From Flavobacterium johnsoniae UW101 (GTDB lineage Bacteria > Bacteroidota > Bacteroidia > Flavobacteriales > Flavobacteriaceae), in contig NC_009441.1 in NCBI RefSeq assembly GCF_000016645.1, positions 2,790,001 through 2,854,000 on the forward strand: a DNA stretch of 64,000 nt, written 5' to 3'. Numbering within the stretch: the first letter of the stretch is position 1; every line of letters starts with the position of its first letter. The translations under genes were made by a program, and so were the position numbers. The notes below the pieces were generated by a model. That model was not told the DNA's origin, ran no database searches, and saw only the letters and a program-made list of their open reading frames with translations. Of this stretch, positions 31,514 to 40,699 are shown piece after piece.

Positions 31514-32878
31514 ATGAGATTACATTACTACTTATTTATTCTGATCGCATTTCTTTTTGCGGGCTGCGGTGCTTATTACAATCAGCCGACCGGAGTGCAA
31601 AAAGCAATTTTGGGAGAAAGCACTCCTGCGACATCTTTATTAAAAGACCTGCCAAAACCAAAAGAGCAGGTTGTAGTTGGGGTTTATAAATTCCGTGACC
31701 AAACAGGACAATATAAACCGCAGGAAAACGGAAGCAGTTTTAGTACAGCCGTAACCCAGGGAGCAACTTCAATTTTAATAAAGGCTTTAGAAGATTCAAA
31801 ATGGTTTATCCCAATTGAACGCGAAAACATTGGAAACCTGCTTCAGGAACGAAACCTTATTCGTGCTACAAGACAGGAATATGTAAAAAATGCCAATCCA
31901 AACGAACCACAGTTGACCCCATTATTGTATGCCGGAGTTTTGCTCGAAGGCGGTATTGTTTCGTATGATTCTAATATTATTACCGGAGGTTTTGGTGCTA
32001 GATATTTTGGTGCCGGAGCATCAGTAAAATACCGTCAGGATCGTGTTACCATTTATTTAAGGATGATTTCAACATCAAACGGAAAAATTTTAAAATCGGT
32101 TTATATCTCGAAAACCATTTTATCGCAGGCAATTGATGAAAGTTTGTTTCGATATGTAAATTTTAAAAGACTTTTGGAAGTTGAAACAGGTTATACAACA
32201 AATGAGCCCGTACACATGGCGGTTACCGAAGCCATAGAAAAAGCTGTAGAATCTTTAGTCTTAGAAGGACTTCAGGATAATATTTGGGAAGCCGATGCAC
32301 CAAAATGGCAGGTCGATAATTTGATAAAAGCCTATAATGAAGAAAATAAAACTGCCGATGTAACAGGACTTTACGGAAGAGTTTTAGAAAACAGAAGAGG
32401 CAAATATGCCATAGAAGTTTCGGGAGGAGCTGCTTTAATGGACGGAGATTATCGTGATCCGCTTTTAAGACCTTTTGGGCGAGGTGCATTAAAATTCTTT
32501 TTAACACCTTCCTTTAATATAAGTGCTTCTACAAATGTTGTAAATCTGGCCAACAAAAATTTGCTCGATGTAGGATATATAACATACGATCTTAATCTGG
32601 AATGGATTTTACTTCCAAAAGACCGATTAACACCATATTTATATGGCGGCGGCGGACTTGCCATGAATCGGAAATTTGAAAACACATACGGAAAACTGCA
32701 GTATGGAGCGGGACTCGAATATTTGGTTTCAGACCAAATTGGACTAAAATTATTTGCTGAACAAAACATCAATTTTAGTGATAATGTCGATTATATAAAA
32801 GCCGGAACCAGAGACGATTATTATTACAAGTTTGGTTTTGGACTTACTTATTATTTTGGTAAAAAGAAGAACAAGTAA
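31514..32878 (+). CDS. csgG: Curli secretion channel CsgG with a C-terminal beta-barrel-like extension
   Basis: 454 aa; the E. coli protein is 277 aa. Lipobox LFAGC with Cys18, then the CsgG core: LKDLPKPKEQVVVGVYKFRD, ERENIGNLLQERNLIR, YAGVLLEGGIVSYDSN and YLRMISTSNGKILKSVYISK. CsgG forms a nonameric outer-membrane pore. After about residue 285 there is an added part (GKYAIEVSGGAALMDGDYRD, then GALKFFLTPSFNISAST, YLYGGGGLAMNRKFEN, ending YYYKFGFGLTYYFGKKK) that looks like a small outer-membrane beta-barrel. Similar extensions occur in Bacteroidota members as I remember. The extension's role is not known. Confidence 0.92.
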   Translation: MRLHYYLFILIAFLFAGCGAYYNQPTGVQKAILGESTPATSLLKDLPKPKEQVVVGVYKFRDQTGQYKPQENGSSFSTAVTQGATSILIKALEDSKWFIPIERENIGNLLQERNLIRATRQEYVKNANPNEPQLTPLLYAGVLLEGGIVSYDSNIITGGFGARYFGAGASVKYRQDRVTIYLRMISTSNGKILKSVYISKTILSQAIDESLFRYVNFKRLLEVETGYTTNEPVHMAVTEAIEKAVESLVLEGLQDNIWEADAPKWQVDNLIKAYNEENKTADVTGLYGRVLENRRGKYAIEVSGGAALMDGDYRDPLLRPFGRGALKFFLTPSFNISASTNVVNLANKNLLDVGYITYDLNLEWILLPKDRLTPYLYGGGGLAMNRKFENTYGKLQYGAGLEYLVSDQIGLKLFAEQNINFSDNVDYIKAGTRDDYYYKFGFGLTYYFGKKKNK

Positions 32879-32930
32879 GGAGATCAAATCTGAAATATAA
32901 AATGAAATTTAAATTTAAAAAAAAGGAATA

Positions 32931-34415
32931 ATGAAGTATTTATACAAAATAGCAAGTGTACTTTTTTTATTGTTTTTGGTTTCGTGCAGTGAAGAAAAAA
33001 TAGGAGAGTCGGAGTTTGGAACCGTTACCGGAAAAGTAGTTTCGGCAGATACTTTTGAGCCGATGGAAAACGTAAAAATATTATCCAGCCCAACATCAAG
33101 TACCGTATTTACAGATGAAACCGGGAAATTTACAGTTTCAAATGTAAAAGTAGGCGAATATTCTTTTCAGGCTCAAAAAGACGGATATGTTGCAAAATTT
33201 GAAGCCGTAACCATTACAGCAAATAATACATCTGAAATTGTTTTTGAACTCAGTAAATCAACGGCAAATAATAAACCGCCAACAGTTCCGGTGTTAGTAA
33301 GTCCAATTGATAACAGTACAGCACAAGCTGTTTCGCTTGATTTAACCTGGACGGCTACAGATCCTAATAATGATGTGCTGACCTTTAAAGTAACGCTTAG
33401 AAATGACAGTAATAGTGATGTAAAAACTTTTGAAAATATAAAAGAGAAAAAAATAACCTTAACAGATCTTTTATTCGGAACAAAATATTACTGGCAGGTT
33501 GAGGTTAATGACGGTATAAATACACCTGTTTTGAGTACTATCAGCGCTTTTACAACTTTACAATTTCCAACAACACGTTATTTGTTTGTAAAAAAGATAA
33601 GCGATAACAATGTAATTTTTGCCGCAGATGATGCCGGAAAACAATATCAGTTAACCAGTTCCGATAAAAATTCCTGGCGTCCGAGGAGAAATAATCAGGC
33701 GCAAAAAATTGCTTTTATTGCCACAAACGGTTCGCAAAATGATATTTACACAATGAATTTTGACGGAACAGGAATAAAAAAAGTAACCAGTTCAGTGCCA
33801 ATCGCAGGTTTCAATTCAGATTATATAGGTTATTCCTGGAATGCTTCGGGAAGTGAGTTTATTTATCCGAGTTTTGATAAACTGTACAGAATTAACAGTG
33901 ATGGAAGCGGTTTAACCAAAATATTCCAAACACCAAACGGCAAATTTATATCAGAATGCGACTGGAGTGCCGACGGAACTAAAATTGCCTTAAAAGTAAA
34001 TGATGCCAATGGTTATAATGCAGAGGTGTATGTTATTGATACTTCGGGTACGATAACAGCTTCAATACTTTCCGGACAACCAGGCGCAGTAGGCGGTTTA
34101 AATTTCTCTGTTACTGGATTAAAATTAATTTACACCAGAGATATAACCGGTTTTGAAAATTCGACTTACCGCCAGCTTGATACCAGAATTTTCGAATATA
34201 GTTTTGTAACATCATCGTCTTATCAAATTGTAACTGAGAAAATTTCGGGAACCAACGATTTGGATGTACGATATGCTCCAAACGAATCAGAATTAATTTT
34301 TACCAATACATCAAATGATGGTATTTCGGTAAAAAATATTCTAAAAACCAGTATAGGAGTTGCAAATTCCAGAGTTGTATTATTCTCCGGAACTTCAATG
34401 CCAGACTGGGAATAA
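32931..34415 (+). CDS. Curli-cluster lipoprotein with FN3-like and beta-propeller parts
   Basis: 494 aa. Lipoprotein signal with LVSC (Cys19). Domains in order: a carboxypeptidase-regulatory-like beta sandwich (about 26-110, GTVTGKVVSADTFEPMENVK), a fibronectin type III-like domain (about 118-210, KPPTVPVLVSP to TKYYWQVEVNDGINTP), and a C-terminal part with TolB/WD40-like propeller words (IYTMNFDGTGIKKVTSS, LYRINSDGSGLTKIFQ, EVYVIDTSGTITAS). It closes the curli cluster, 53 bp after csgG. An adhesion or anchoring role at the cell surface is inferred; no experimental counterpart is known to me. A good terminator follows. Confidence 0.8.
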   Translation: MKYLYKIASVLFLLFLVSCSEEKIGESEFGTVTGKVVSADTFEPMENVKILSSPTSSTVFTDETGKFTVSNVKVGEYSFQAQKDGYVAKFEAVTITANNTSEIVFELSKSTANNKPPTVPVLVSPIDNSTAQAVSLDLTWTATDPNNDVLTFKVTLRNDSNSDVKTFENIKEKKITLTDLLFGTKYYWQVEVNDGINTPVLSTISAFTTLQFPTTRYLFVKKISDNNVIFAADDAGKQYQLTSSDKNSWRPRRNNQAQKIAFIATNGSQNDIYTMNFDGTGIKKVTSSVPIAGFNSDYIGYSWNASGSEFIYPSFDKLYRINSDGSGLTKIFQTPNGKFISECDWSADGTKIALKVNDANGYNAEVYVIDTSGTITASILSGQPGAVGGLNFSVTGLKLIYTRDITGFENSTYRQLDTRIFEYSFVTSSSYQIVTEKISGTNDLDVRYAPNESELIFTNTSNDGISVKNILKTSIGVANSRVVLFSGTSMPDWE

Positions 34416-34455
34416 AGAGAAAATACCATAATAACCAACATAATTTAATCGGAGA

Positions 34456-34490
34456 AAATCGGCAGTATTCAAAATCTGCCGATTTTTTTA
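34456..34490 (+). terminator. Terminator at the end of the curli cluster
   Basis: AAATCGGCAG and CTGCCGATTT form a perfect 10-bp stem, with a loop of about ten nucleotides and a T run. Confidence 0.88.
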
Positions 34491-34534
34491 TGAATCATAC
34501 AGACGAATCAATCGAAGAATTTAAAAAAAGGGAT

Positions 34535-34542
34535 TATCTTTG
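34535..34542 (+). promoter_or_regulatory. -7 box of purM
   Basis: TATCTTTG, a perfect TAnnTTTG; no clear -33 TTG at the usual distance. The leader to the ATG at 34569 would be about 22 nt. Confidence 0.55.
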
Positions 34543-34568
34543 CACCACATCAACACAAACTAATTTTC

Positions 34569-35747
34569 ATGAGTTCAGATTCTAGCAAAAGATATGCACA
34601 AAGAGGTGTTTCGGCATCAAAAGAAGACGTACATAACGCTATAAAAAATATTGACAAAGGTTTATTTCCGCAGGCATTTTGTAAAATTGTCCCAGATTAT
34701 TTAACTCAGGACAATGAGCACTGCTTAATTATGCATGCTGACGGAGCGGGTACAAAATCATCTTTAGCTTATATGTACTGGAAAGAAACCGGAGATCTTT
34801 CGGTTTGGAAAGGAATTGCTCAGGATGCCTTAATCATGAATATTGACGATTTGTTATGTGTTGGCGCAACAGATAATATCTTGCTTTCTTCAACTATTGG
34901 AAGAAATAAAAACTTAATTCCTGCTGAAGTTATCTCAGCAATTATTAACGGAACAGAGGAATTAATAAACGAATTAAAATCATTTGGCGTAACAATTCAT
35001 TCAACAGGAGGAGAAACTGCTGACGTTGGAGATGTTGTTCGTACCATTATTGTAGATTCAACTGTTACCGCTCGTATGAAACGTGAGGATGTTGTAGACA
35101 ATGCTAATATTAAAGCTGGAGATGTAATTGTTGGTTTGGCTTCTTTTGGTCAGGCTTCTTACGAAAAAGGATATAACGGAGGAATGGGAAGTAACGGATT
35201 AACTTCTGCCCGTCATGATGTTTTTGGTAAATATTTAGCAAAAAAATATCCTGAAAGTTACGATGCAGCTGTTCCAGAAGAATTAATTTATTCTGGTCAG
35301 GTAAATTTAACCGATGCTGTTGAAAACAGTCCAATAAATGCAGGTCAGCTGGTACTTTCACCAACAAGAACTTACGCACCAATTATCAAGAAAATTTTAG
35401 ACAAATACACACCAAAAGACATTCACGGAATGGTGCATTGCAGCGGTGGTGCGCAGACTAAAATTTTACATTTCGTAAAAGACTTACACGTTATAAAAGA
35501 CAATTTATTTCCGGTGCCGCCATTGTTCAAGTTAATTCAGGAACAATCAAAAACAGATTGGAAAGAAATGTATCAGGTTTTTAACTGCGGTCACAGAATG
35601 GAGCTTTACGTTCCGGAAAATATCGCACAGGATATTATCGAAATTTCAAAATCATTCAATGTTGATGCACAAATCGTGGGTAGAGTAGAAGCTTCAGATT
35701 CTAAAAAACTTACAATTACAAGCGAATACGGAACATTTGAATATTAA
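34569..35747 (+). CDS. purM: Phosphoribosylformylglycinamidine cyclo-ligase (AIR synthase), long form
   Basis: 392 aa; Proteobacterial PurM is about 345 aa and the longer form is usual in Bacteroidota. PurM closes the imidazole ring of the purine precursor (FGAM to AIR) with ATP. Motifs: GLFPQAFCKIVP in the N-terminal domain, HADGAGTKSSLAYMYW with the glycine-rich ATP loop, INDLL-like MNIDDLLCVGA, GGETADVGD, and GLASFGQASYE, which is the AIRS signature. HGMVHCSGGAQTKI lies in the C-terminal domain. Other purine genes are not adjacent here. Confidence 0.93.
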   Translation: MSSDSSKRYAQRGVSASKEDVHNAIKNIDKGLFPQAFCKIVPDYLTQDNEHCLIMHADGAGTKSSLAYMYWKETGDLSVWKGIAQDALIMNIDDLLCVGATDNILLSSTIGRNKNLIPAEVISAIINGTEELINELKSFGVTIHSTGGETADVGDVVRTIIVDSTVTARMKREDVVDNANIKAGDVIVGLASFGQASYEKGYNGGMGSNGLTSARHDVFGKYLAKKYPESYDAAVPEELIYSGQVNLTDAVENSPINAGQLVLSPTRTYAPIIKKILDKYTPKDIHGMVHCSGGAQTKILHFVKDLHVIKDNLFPVPPLFKLIQEQSKTDWKEMYQVFNCGHRMELYVPENIAQDIIEISKSFNVDAQIVGRVEASDSKKLTITSEYGTFEY

Positions 35748-35752
35748 TTTTT

Positions 35753-35800
35753 AAAGTTACAAAGGTTCAAAGGTTCAGAGTTGCAAAGACTTTGAAACTT
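35753..35800. repeat. 'caaaggttcaaagg' spacer repeat
   Basis: GTTACAAAGGTTCAAAGG and CAGAGTTGCAAAGACTTTG between purM and its terminator: another copy of the low-complexity family also seen at 6028-6100 and 56025-56162. Confidence 0.5.
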
Positions 35801-35819
35801 TTAAAATAATTATTAAATT

Positions 35820-35852
35820 TAGAGATGCATAATTGTGCATCTCTATGTTTTT
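35820..35852 (+). terminator. Terminator of purM
   Basis: AGAGATGCA and TGCATCTCT with a short loop (TAATTG), then ATGTTTTTTT. Confidence 0.8.
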
Positions 35853-35867
35853 TTAACACATTATATT

Positions 35868-36224
35868 ATGTACGAATTACTTTTTTGGAAATATCTGGAC
35901 GAAATTTACCTGAACAATCAGGAAGTTTATGAAGCGCTTGTAGAAAAACAAGATGTTGAAGGTCTTGCAGTACTTCAAATTGAAGTAATCGTAAACAGAA
36001 TTAATTCTGTCTTTTCAGATTGGGAAAGAGTTGACGATAACAGCTGGAAAAATCCAAAAGGAAAAGGCGCATTTCAAGTTATTACAACACCGCAGAGTAT
36101 AAAAATTGACTGCTACGGGACAGAAGGTAAAACCATGAATAAATTAGTAGATATCATGGAAGAATTTAAATGTCCGCTTTACGATCCGCAGGTTCCGGAA
36201 CGTTATGATGAAATGAGTGAATAA
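35868..36224 (+). CDS. Hypothetical protein, 118 aa
   Basis: The ATG at 35868 (MYELLFWKYLDEIYLNNQEV) is preferred; the open frame continues 33 bp upstream but into the purM terminator. A small acidic cytoplasmic protein with an alpha-helical start and a beta part (KGAFQVITTPQSIKIDCYG, then GKTMNKLVDIMEEFKCPLYD). No recognised motif. It is 32 bp from the acetyltransferase gene on the same strand, so a two-gene unit is likely. Confidence 0.75.
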   Translation: MYELLFWKYLDEIYLNNQEVYEALVEKQDVEGLAVLQIEVIVNRINSVFSDWERVDDNSWKNPKGKGAFQVITTPQSIKIDCYGTEGKTMNKLVDIMEEFKCPLYDPQVPERYDEMSE

Positions 36225-36256
36225 GTTTTCTCAAAGATTTTCAAAAAACATAAGCC

Positions 36257-36877
36257 ATGTCAAAATCAAATTTCAGTTTTTCGGATAATATAATTTTAGA
36301 AGACGATGCTGTTTTACTGCGTTCACTTCAAGAATCAGACGTAGAAAATTTACTTGAAATTTCGATCAACGAACCAGAAACCTGGAAATATTCCTTAGTG
36401 GGTGCTGACGGAAAAGAAAATTTGATCCATTATATTCAATTGGCAGTTAAGGCAAGAGAAAACCAAAAAGAATTTCCATTTATAGTTTTCGATAAAAAAT
36501 CCCAAAAATACGCTGGTTCAACACGTTTTTATGATATCAACCTTGATTTTCAAACCTTACAGTTAGGATATACCTGGTACGGATCTGCGTTTAGAGGAAC
36601 CGGACTAAATAAACACTGCAAATATCTATTACTACAATTTGCTTTCGAAACCCTTGGAATGGAACGAGTAGAATTCCGCGCCGATAATAATAACGAACGT
36701 AGCATTGCCGCAATGAAAAGCATTGGCTGTAAAGTAGAAGGCGTTTTAAGAAGCCACATGCCAACACGAGACAGCGATGTTCGCCGAGATTCTATTGTTT
36801 TAAGTATTCTAAAAAATGAATGGTTCGATGAGGTAAAAGAAAATCTAGAGAAAAAACTTTATAGAATTAACAATTAA
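36257..36877 (+). CDS. GNAT family N-acetyltransferase
   Basis: 206 aa, RimJ/RimL-type (Acetyltransf_3 pattern). LRSLQESDVENLLEISIN begins the fold; the acetyl-CoA pyrophosphate loop is in YTWYGSAFRGTGLNKHCKYL, and RVEFRADNNNERSIAAMKSI followed by GCKVEGVLR is the typical later strand-helix pair. It should acetylate a small molecule or a protein N-terminus; the substrate is unknown. Short AACAATTA repeats (about 36867-36890) separate it from the next, convergent gene. Confidence 0.9.
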   Translation: MSKSNFSFSDNIILEDDAVLLRSLQESDVENLLEISINEPETWKYSLVGADGKENLIHYIQLAVKARENQKEFPFIVFDKKSQKYAGSTRFYDINLDFQTLQLGYTWYGSAFRGTGLNKHCKYLLLQFAFETLGMERVEFRADNNNERSIAAMKSIGCKVEGVLRSHMPTRDSDVRRDSIVLSILKNEWFDEVKENLEKKLYRINN

Positions 36878-36894
36878 CAATTAACAATTAATTC

Positions 36895-37518
36895 TTATCC
36901 GTTTTTCAATAATAGATTCTGTTCTTTTCTTAATTTGATTAGTAATTGATCGATATTTAATTTAATCTTTTGTGGTAAAGAATTCCAATTTGCATCTTTT
37001 TTAAAACTTCTGCAATAGTCCAAATCACATTCTACAGCACGAATAACATATTTTTTGTTATTGTAAATTGTAATAATTTTTACTCTCCTGATTTCTCCAT
37101 ATTCCGTTCTCGTTCCGTAAACAATTACCGGATCAATATAACCATCGCCGTCAATATCTTTAGTGCTGCAGTATTTTGTCCAAAACCAGATATTAGTTTC
37201 TTTCGGTTCATAATCTTCAAGCAAATCATTTATTCTCCATTTTTCTAAAAAACCACCATGATCATTCATGACACAAATCGCCTGAATTTTAGTGTTTAAA
37301 GTATCTTTTTTCGAAATATTTTTTTGATTTTCGGTTAAAATCAAATTCGTAACGCCGCCTTTATCGCTGTATTCAAAAGCTCGATAAATAGGAAAATCGG
37401 CAATCTCATTAAGTTCTCTTTGAGCAATTTGTTCTTTTGACAGTTTATAGCTTTCGGTTTTTTGAGAAAAAGTAAATACAGAGTATAAGAGAAACAAAAA
37501 CAGCGTTATTTTTTTCAT
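36895..37518 (-). CDS. Secreted protein with a DxDGDGxxD calcium-binding-like motif
   Basis: 207 aa from ATG 37518; an ATG 24 bp upstream is unlikely because the -7 box TATCTTTG lies at 37540-37547. Signal peptide (KITLFLFLLYSVFTFS). AICVMNDHGGFLEKWRIND and YCSTKDIDGDGYIDPVIVYG are present, the latter an EF-hand-like calcium loop, followed by EIRRVKIITIYNNKKYVIRA. The pattern recalls a Flavobacteriaceae family annotated with surface polysaccharide biosynthesis (the M949_RS01915 family), but I am not certain. Function unknown. Confidence 0.72.
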   Translation of the reverse strand: MKKITLFLFLLYSVFTFSQKTESYKLSKEQIAQRELNEIADFPIYRAFEYSDKGGVTNLILTENQKNISKKDTLNTKIQAICVMNDHGGFLEKWRINDLLEDYEPKETNIWFWTKYCSTKDIDGDGYIDPVIVYGTRTEYGEIRRVKIITIYNNKKYVIRAVECDLDYCRSFKKDANWNSLPQKIKLNIDQLLIKLRKEQNLLLKNG

Positions 37519-37539
37519 TTGGGCATTTATTAGAAAAAT

Positions 37540-37547
37540 CAAAGATA
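37540..37547 (-). promoter_or_regulatory. -7 box of the 36895-37518 gene
   Basis: TATCTTTG on the minus strand (CAAAGATA on plus); a leader of about 17 nt. It supports the shorter start codon. Confidence 0.55.
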
Positions 37548-37582
37548 TTTAAACCGAATTTGATTTTACTATTTGTAAGTTT

Positions 37583-38035
37583 TTAAATTTGTATATCAAT
37601 ATTTTTAAATTTTATACCTGATTTTAAAAGATCGATAATTAGCAGGAATGATTCTTCAATTATGTAATCATTCAAATTGTCATATAAATTCCAATTGTTA
37701 GATGATATTATTTTGAATTTACTTTGATTTAATTCAGGTCTAGGAGCGAATTTTTTTTCGTTAATTCCCCATACAATTTCTTTGCTAAATGGAACCGAAA
37801 GAAATATAGAATGACTTCTTATTGATAATGAAGATGTTGTTGTTCCTTTTTTGTAAATTCCATTCCAATTACCTTTTCCCAAAAGTATATAAAATTCAAT
37901 GGTCCATTCTGGCAGCTCATTTATGAACTTATATTCATTTGCTATTTCATTAATGCGTTTCTCTAATAATAATCTTTCATTGTGTAGATTAGGAAAATCA
38001 ATTATTGCAGGACTTATAACTACTTTTAGTTTCAT
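37583..38035 (-). CDS. Hypothetical protein, possible Imm39-like immunity protein
   Basis: 150 aa, cytoplasmic. Parts such as ERLLLEKRINEIANEYKFIN and LPEWTIEFYILLGKGNWNGI followed by YKKGTTTSS recall, from memory, the Imm39 group of immunity proteins that protect against polymorphic toxins. No toxin gene lies beside it: the neighbours are a secreted EF-hand-like protein and a GH92 glycosidase. It may be an orphan immunity gene kept as protection, or an unrelated family. It has its own -7 box (38050-38057). Confidence 0.5.
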   Translation of the reverse strand: MKLKVVISPAIIDFPNLHNERLLLEKRINEIANEYKFINELPEWTIEFYILLGKGNWNGIYKKGTTTSSLSIRSHSIFLSVPFSKEIVWGINEKKFAPRPELNQSKFKIISSNNWNLYDNLNDYIIEESFLLIIDLLKSGIKFKNIDIQI

Positions 38036-38049
38036 TATTATACTTTTTT

Positions 38050-38057
38050 CAAAGATA
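38050..38057 (-). promoter_or_regulatory. -7 box of the 37583-38035 gene
   Basis: TATCTTTG on the minus strand, 14 bp before the ATG. Confidence 0.5.
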
Positions 38058-38172
38058 TTAAAAACATAGGAAAATACTTACTTTTAGTTTATCAAGTAGT
38101 TTAAAATTTAAATTTTTAAAAAGGCTAATTTTATTGTAATTTTCTAGACTTAAAAAAACTTAATAAAACCAC

Positions 38173-40509
38173 ATGAATATTCTGCTGCAATCTAATTTTC
38201 GTTTTATAATTGGAGTTTTACTATTTTCTTTTACAGTAAACTGTAATGCGCAAAAAAAGACAGACAATAAAAATTTAATTCAATATGTTGATCCAATGAT
38301 TGGAACGGCAAAAATGGGACATACTTATCCTGGTGCAACAGTTCCGTTTGGCAGTGTGCAGTTAAGTCCGGAAACCGATACAATTGCGTATAGTTTAAAC
38401 GGAAAATACAATGGAGAAGTTTATAAATACTGTGCGGGATATCAATATGAAGATAAAACCATTGTAGGATTCAGCCACACACATTTTAGCGGAACAGGCC
38501 ATTCAGATTTAGGAGATTTTCTAATTATGCCAACCACAGGAAAACTGCAATTGAATCCAGGCGTGGCATCAAAACCATTGTCAGGATATCGATCAGCATT
38601 TTCTCATTCAACAGAAAAAGCAGAGCCGGCTTATTACAGCGTTCTTCTGGAAGATCACAATATTAAAGCAGAACTTACTGCAACAACCAGAGTTGGAATG
38701 CATCAATACACATTTCCAAAATCAGATGATGCCCATATTATTCTCGATTTAACTTCTGGAATTTATAATTACGATAAAAAGAATGTTTGGACTTTTGTGC
38801 GTGTAGAAAACGATACTCTGATTACAGGTTATCGCCAAACAAACGGCTGGGCAAGAACCAGAACGGTTTATTTTGCCATGTCTTTTAGCAAACCAATAAA
38901 AAGCTACGGACAGGCTGTGCAGGAAAAAAGCGTTTACAGAGGTTTTTGGGGAAGATTTGATCAAACAAAAAATTTCCCTGAAATGGCAGGACAAAACCTG
39001 AAATTGTTTTTTGATTTTGATACCAATGAAGGAGAAAAAATTAAAATTAAAATGGCTTTATCGCCTGTAAGTTCTGCAGGAGCCTTAGAAAACATGAAAA
39101 AAGAAACTCCAAACTGGGATTTTGAACAAGTTAAAAAACAAAGTCAGGAAGTATGGAACAAAGAATTGAATAAAATTCAGGTTGAAACCATTCAAAAAGA
39201 AGATTTGGTAAACTTTTATACCGCAATGTATCATGCTTTTCTTGGCCCGACAGAATACATGGATTTAGACCGAAATTATAAAGGTTTGGATATGAATGTT
39301 CATAAAGCTGAAATCTTTACCAATTATACCAGTTATTCACTTTGGGATACTTATAGAGCATTACATCCATTCTTTAATATTGTACAGCCTAAAAGAAATG
39401 CCGATATGGTAAGTTCAATGCTGGCACATTCTGATCAAAGTGTGCATAAAATGCTGCCAATTTGGTCACATTATGCTAACGAAAACTGGTGTATGATTGG
39501 GTATCATTCCGTTTCGGTTGTGGCAGATGCCATTGTAAAAGGTAATGTTAGTTTTGATGCCGAAAAAGCGCTTCAGGCTTGTGTTAATACAGCAAAAGTA
39601 CCTTATTATGACGGATTAGAATATTATATGAAAAAAGGATATGTTCCTGAAGATAAAAATGGTTCATCTGTTTCTAAAACCTTAGAATATGCTTATGACG
39701 ACTGGGCAATTGCACAGGCAGCAAAGAAACTGGGTAAAACAGACGTTTATAATGAATTTATCGAAAGATCTAAAAATTATAAAAACGTTTACGATGAGAA
39801 AACCGGATTTATGCGTCCTAAATTAAACGACGGAACTTTTAAAAAAGAATTTGATCCGCTTGATACACACGGACAGGGATTTATTGAAGGAAATTCATGG
39901 AATTACAGTTTGTATGTACCGCAGGATCCCGCAGATATGATTAAAATGATGGGAGGAAATGAGAAATTTAAAATTCGTCTAGATTCACTTTTCAATATGC
40001 ATTTACCAGATAAGTATTTCGAAAATACAGAAGATATTACAAGAGAAGGAATTATTGGAAATTATGTTCATGGAAACGAACCTTCGCATCATGTTGTTTA
40101 TTTATACAACTGGACAGATTCGGCTTGGAAATCGCAAGACAAAATTAGAATGATCCTGAAAAAAATGTACAGAAATGGGGCAGATGGTTTAGGAGGAAAT
40201 GACGATTTCGGACAAATGAGTGCCTGGTATATTTTCAGCAGTTTAGGATTTTATCCTGTTGCTCCGGGTTCTGATGAATATGCTTTAGGAAGTCCGCTTG
40301 TTAAAAAAGGTATTTTTAATTTAGAAAACGGAAAAATATTTGAAGTTGAAACCGTAAACCAGTCCAATAAAAATGTGTTCGTAAGTAAAGTTTTGCTGAA
40401 TGGAAAACAGCTTGATAAACCATTTTTAAAACATGCTGATGTTATAAATGGCGGGAAAATTACGTTTTATATGAGTTCAAAACCCAATAAGAAACAATAT
40501 CAAAATTAG
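38173..40509 (+). CDS. GH92 family alpha-mannosidase, exported
   Basis: 778 aa with a signal peptide (FIIGVLLFSFTVNCNA; the Cys in VNCNA makes lipidation possible but not certain). The GH92 N-terminal signature VDPMIGTAKMGHTYPGATVP, then FGSVQLSPETD, is followed by GFSHTHFSGTGHSDLGDF. The catalytic (alpha/alpha)6 part has YTSYSLWDTYRALHPFFN, EGNSWNYSLYVPQD, GNEPSHHVVYLYNW and GGNDDFGQMSAWY, typical of calcium-dependent alpha-1,2-mannosidases acting on N-glycan or fungal mannan. No SusC/SusD pair is adjacent, so it is not in an obvious utilisation locus. Confidence 0.94.
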   Translation: MNILLQSNFRFIIGVLLFSFTVNCNAQKKTDNKNLIQYVDPMIGTAKMGHTYPGATVPFGSVQLSPETDTIAYSLNGKYNGEVYKYCAGYQYEDKTIVGFSHTHFSGTGHSDLGDFLIMPTTGKLQLNPGVASKPLSGYRSAFSHSTEKAEPAYYSVLLEDHNIKAELTATTRVGMHQYTFPKSDDAHIILDLTSGIYNYDKKNVWTFVRVENDTLITGYRQTNGWARTRTVYFAMSFSKPIKSYGQAVQEKSVYRGFWGRFDQTKNFPEMAGQNLKLFFDFDTNEGEKIKIKMALSPVSSAGALENMKKETPNWDFEQVKKQSQEVWNKELNKIQVETIQKEDLVNFYTAMYHAFLGPTEYMDLDRNYKGLDMNVHKAEIFTNYTSYSLWDTYRALHPFFNIVQPKRNADMVSSMLAHSDQSVHKMLPIWSHYANENWCMIGYHSVSVVADAIVKGNVSFDAEKALQACVNTAKVPYYDGLEYYMKKGYVPEDKNGSSVSKTLEYAYDDWAIAQAAKKLGKTDVYNEFIERSKNYKNVYDEKTGFMRPKLNDGTFKKEFDPLDTHGQGFIEGNSWNYSLYVPQDPADMIKMMGGNEKFKIRLDSLFNMHLPDKYFENTEDITREGIIGNYVHGNEPSHHVVYLYNWTDSAWKSQDKIRMILKKMYRNGADGLGGNDDFGQMSAWYIFSSLGFYPVAPGSDEYALGSPLVKKGIFNLENGKIFEVETVNQSNKNVFVSKVLLNGKQLDKPFLKHADVINGGKITFYMSSKPNKKQYQN

Positions 40510-40517
40510 TTTTATAT

Positions 40518-40588
40518 TTGTCACCCTGAGCGTAGTCGAAGGGTTTTTGCAACGAAAAAGGGCTTCGACTTCGCTCAGCCTGACAGAA
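40518..40588. repeat. 'ctgagcgaagtcgaag' palindromic repeat
   Basis: GTCACCCTGAGCGTAGTCGA at 40520 and the reverse CTTCGACTTCGCTCAGCCTG at 40563 are complementary arms, an extragenic palindrome. A second copy is at 41155-41230 and a half copy at 5091-5114. These two copies flank the 40700-41143 gene. Confidence 0.8.
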
Positions 40589-40699
40589 AGATTTTTCAGC
40601 CGGACAAGAGAACAAAGATTAAATTAGTATAATTCGTGAATTCGTGGCAAATAACAAAAAACTTCACGAAATTTGCACTTCAAATAAAGACAATAAAAT

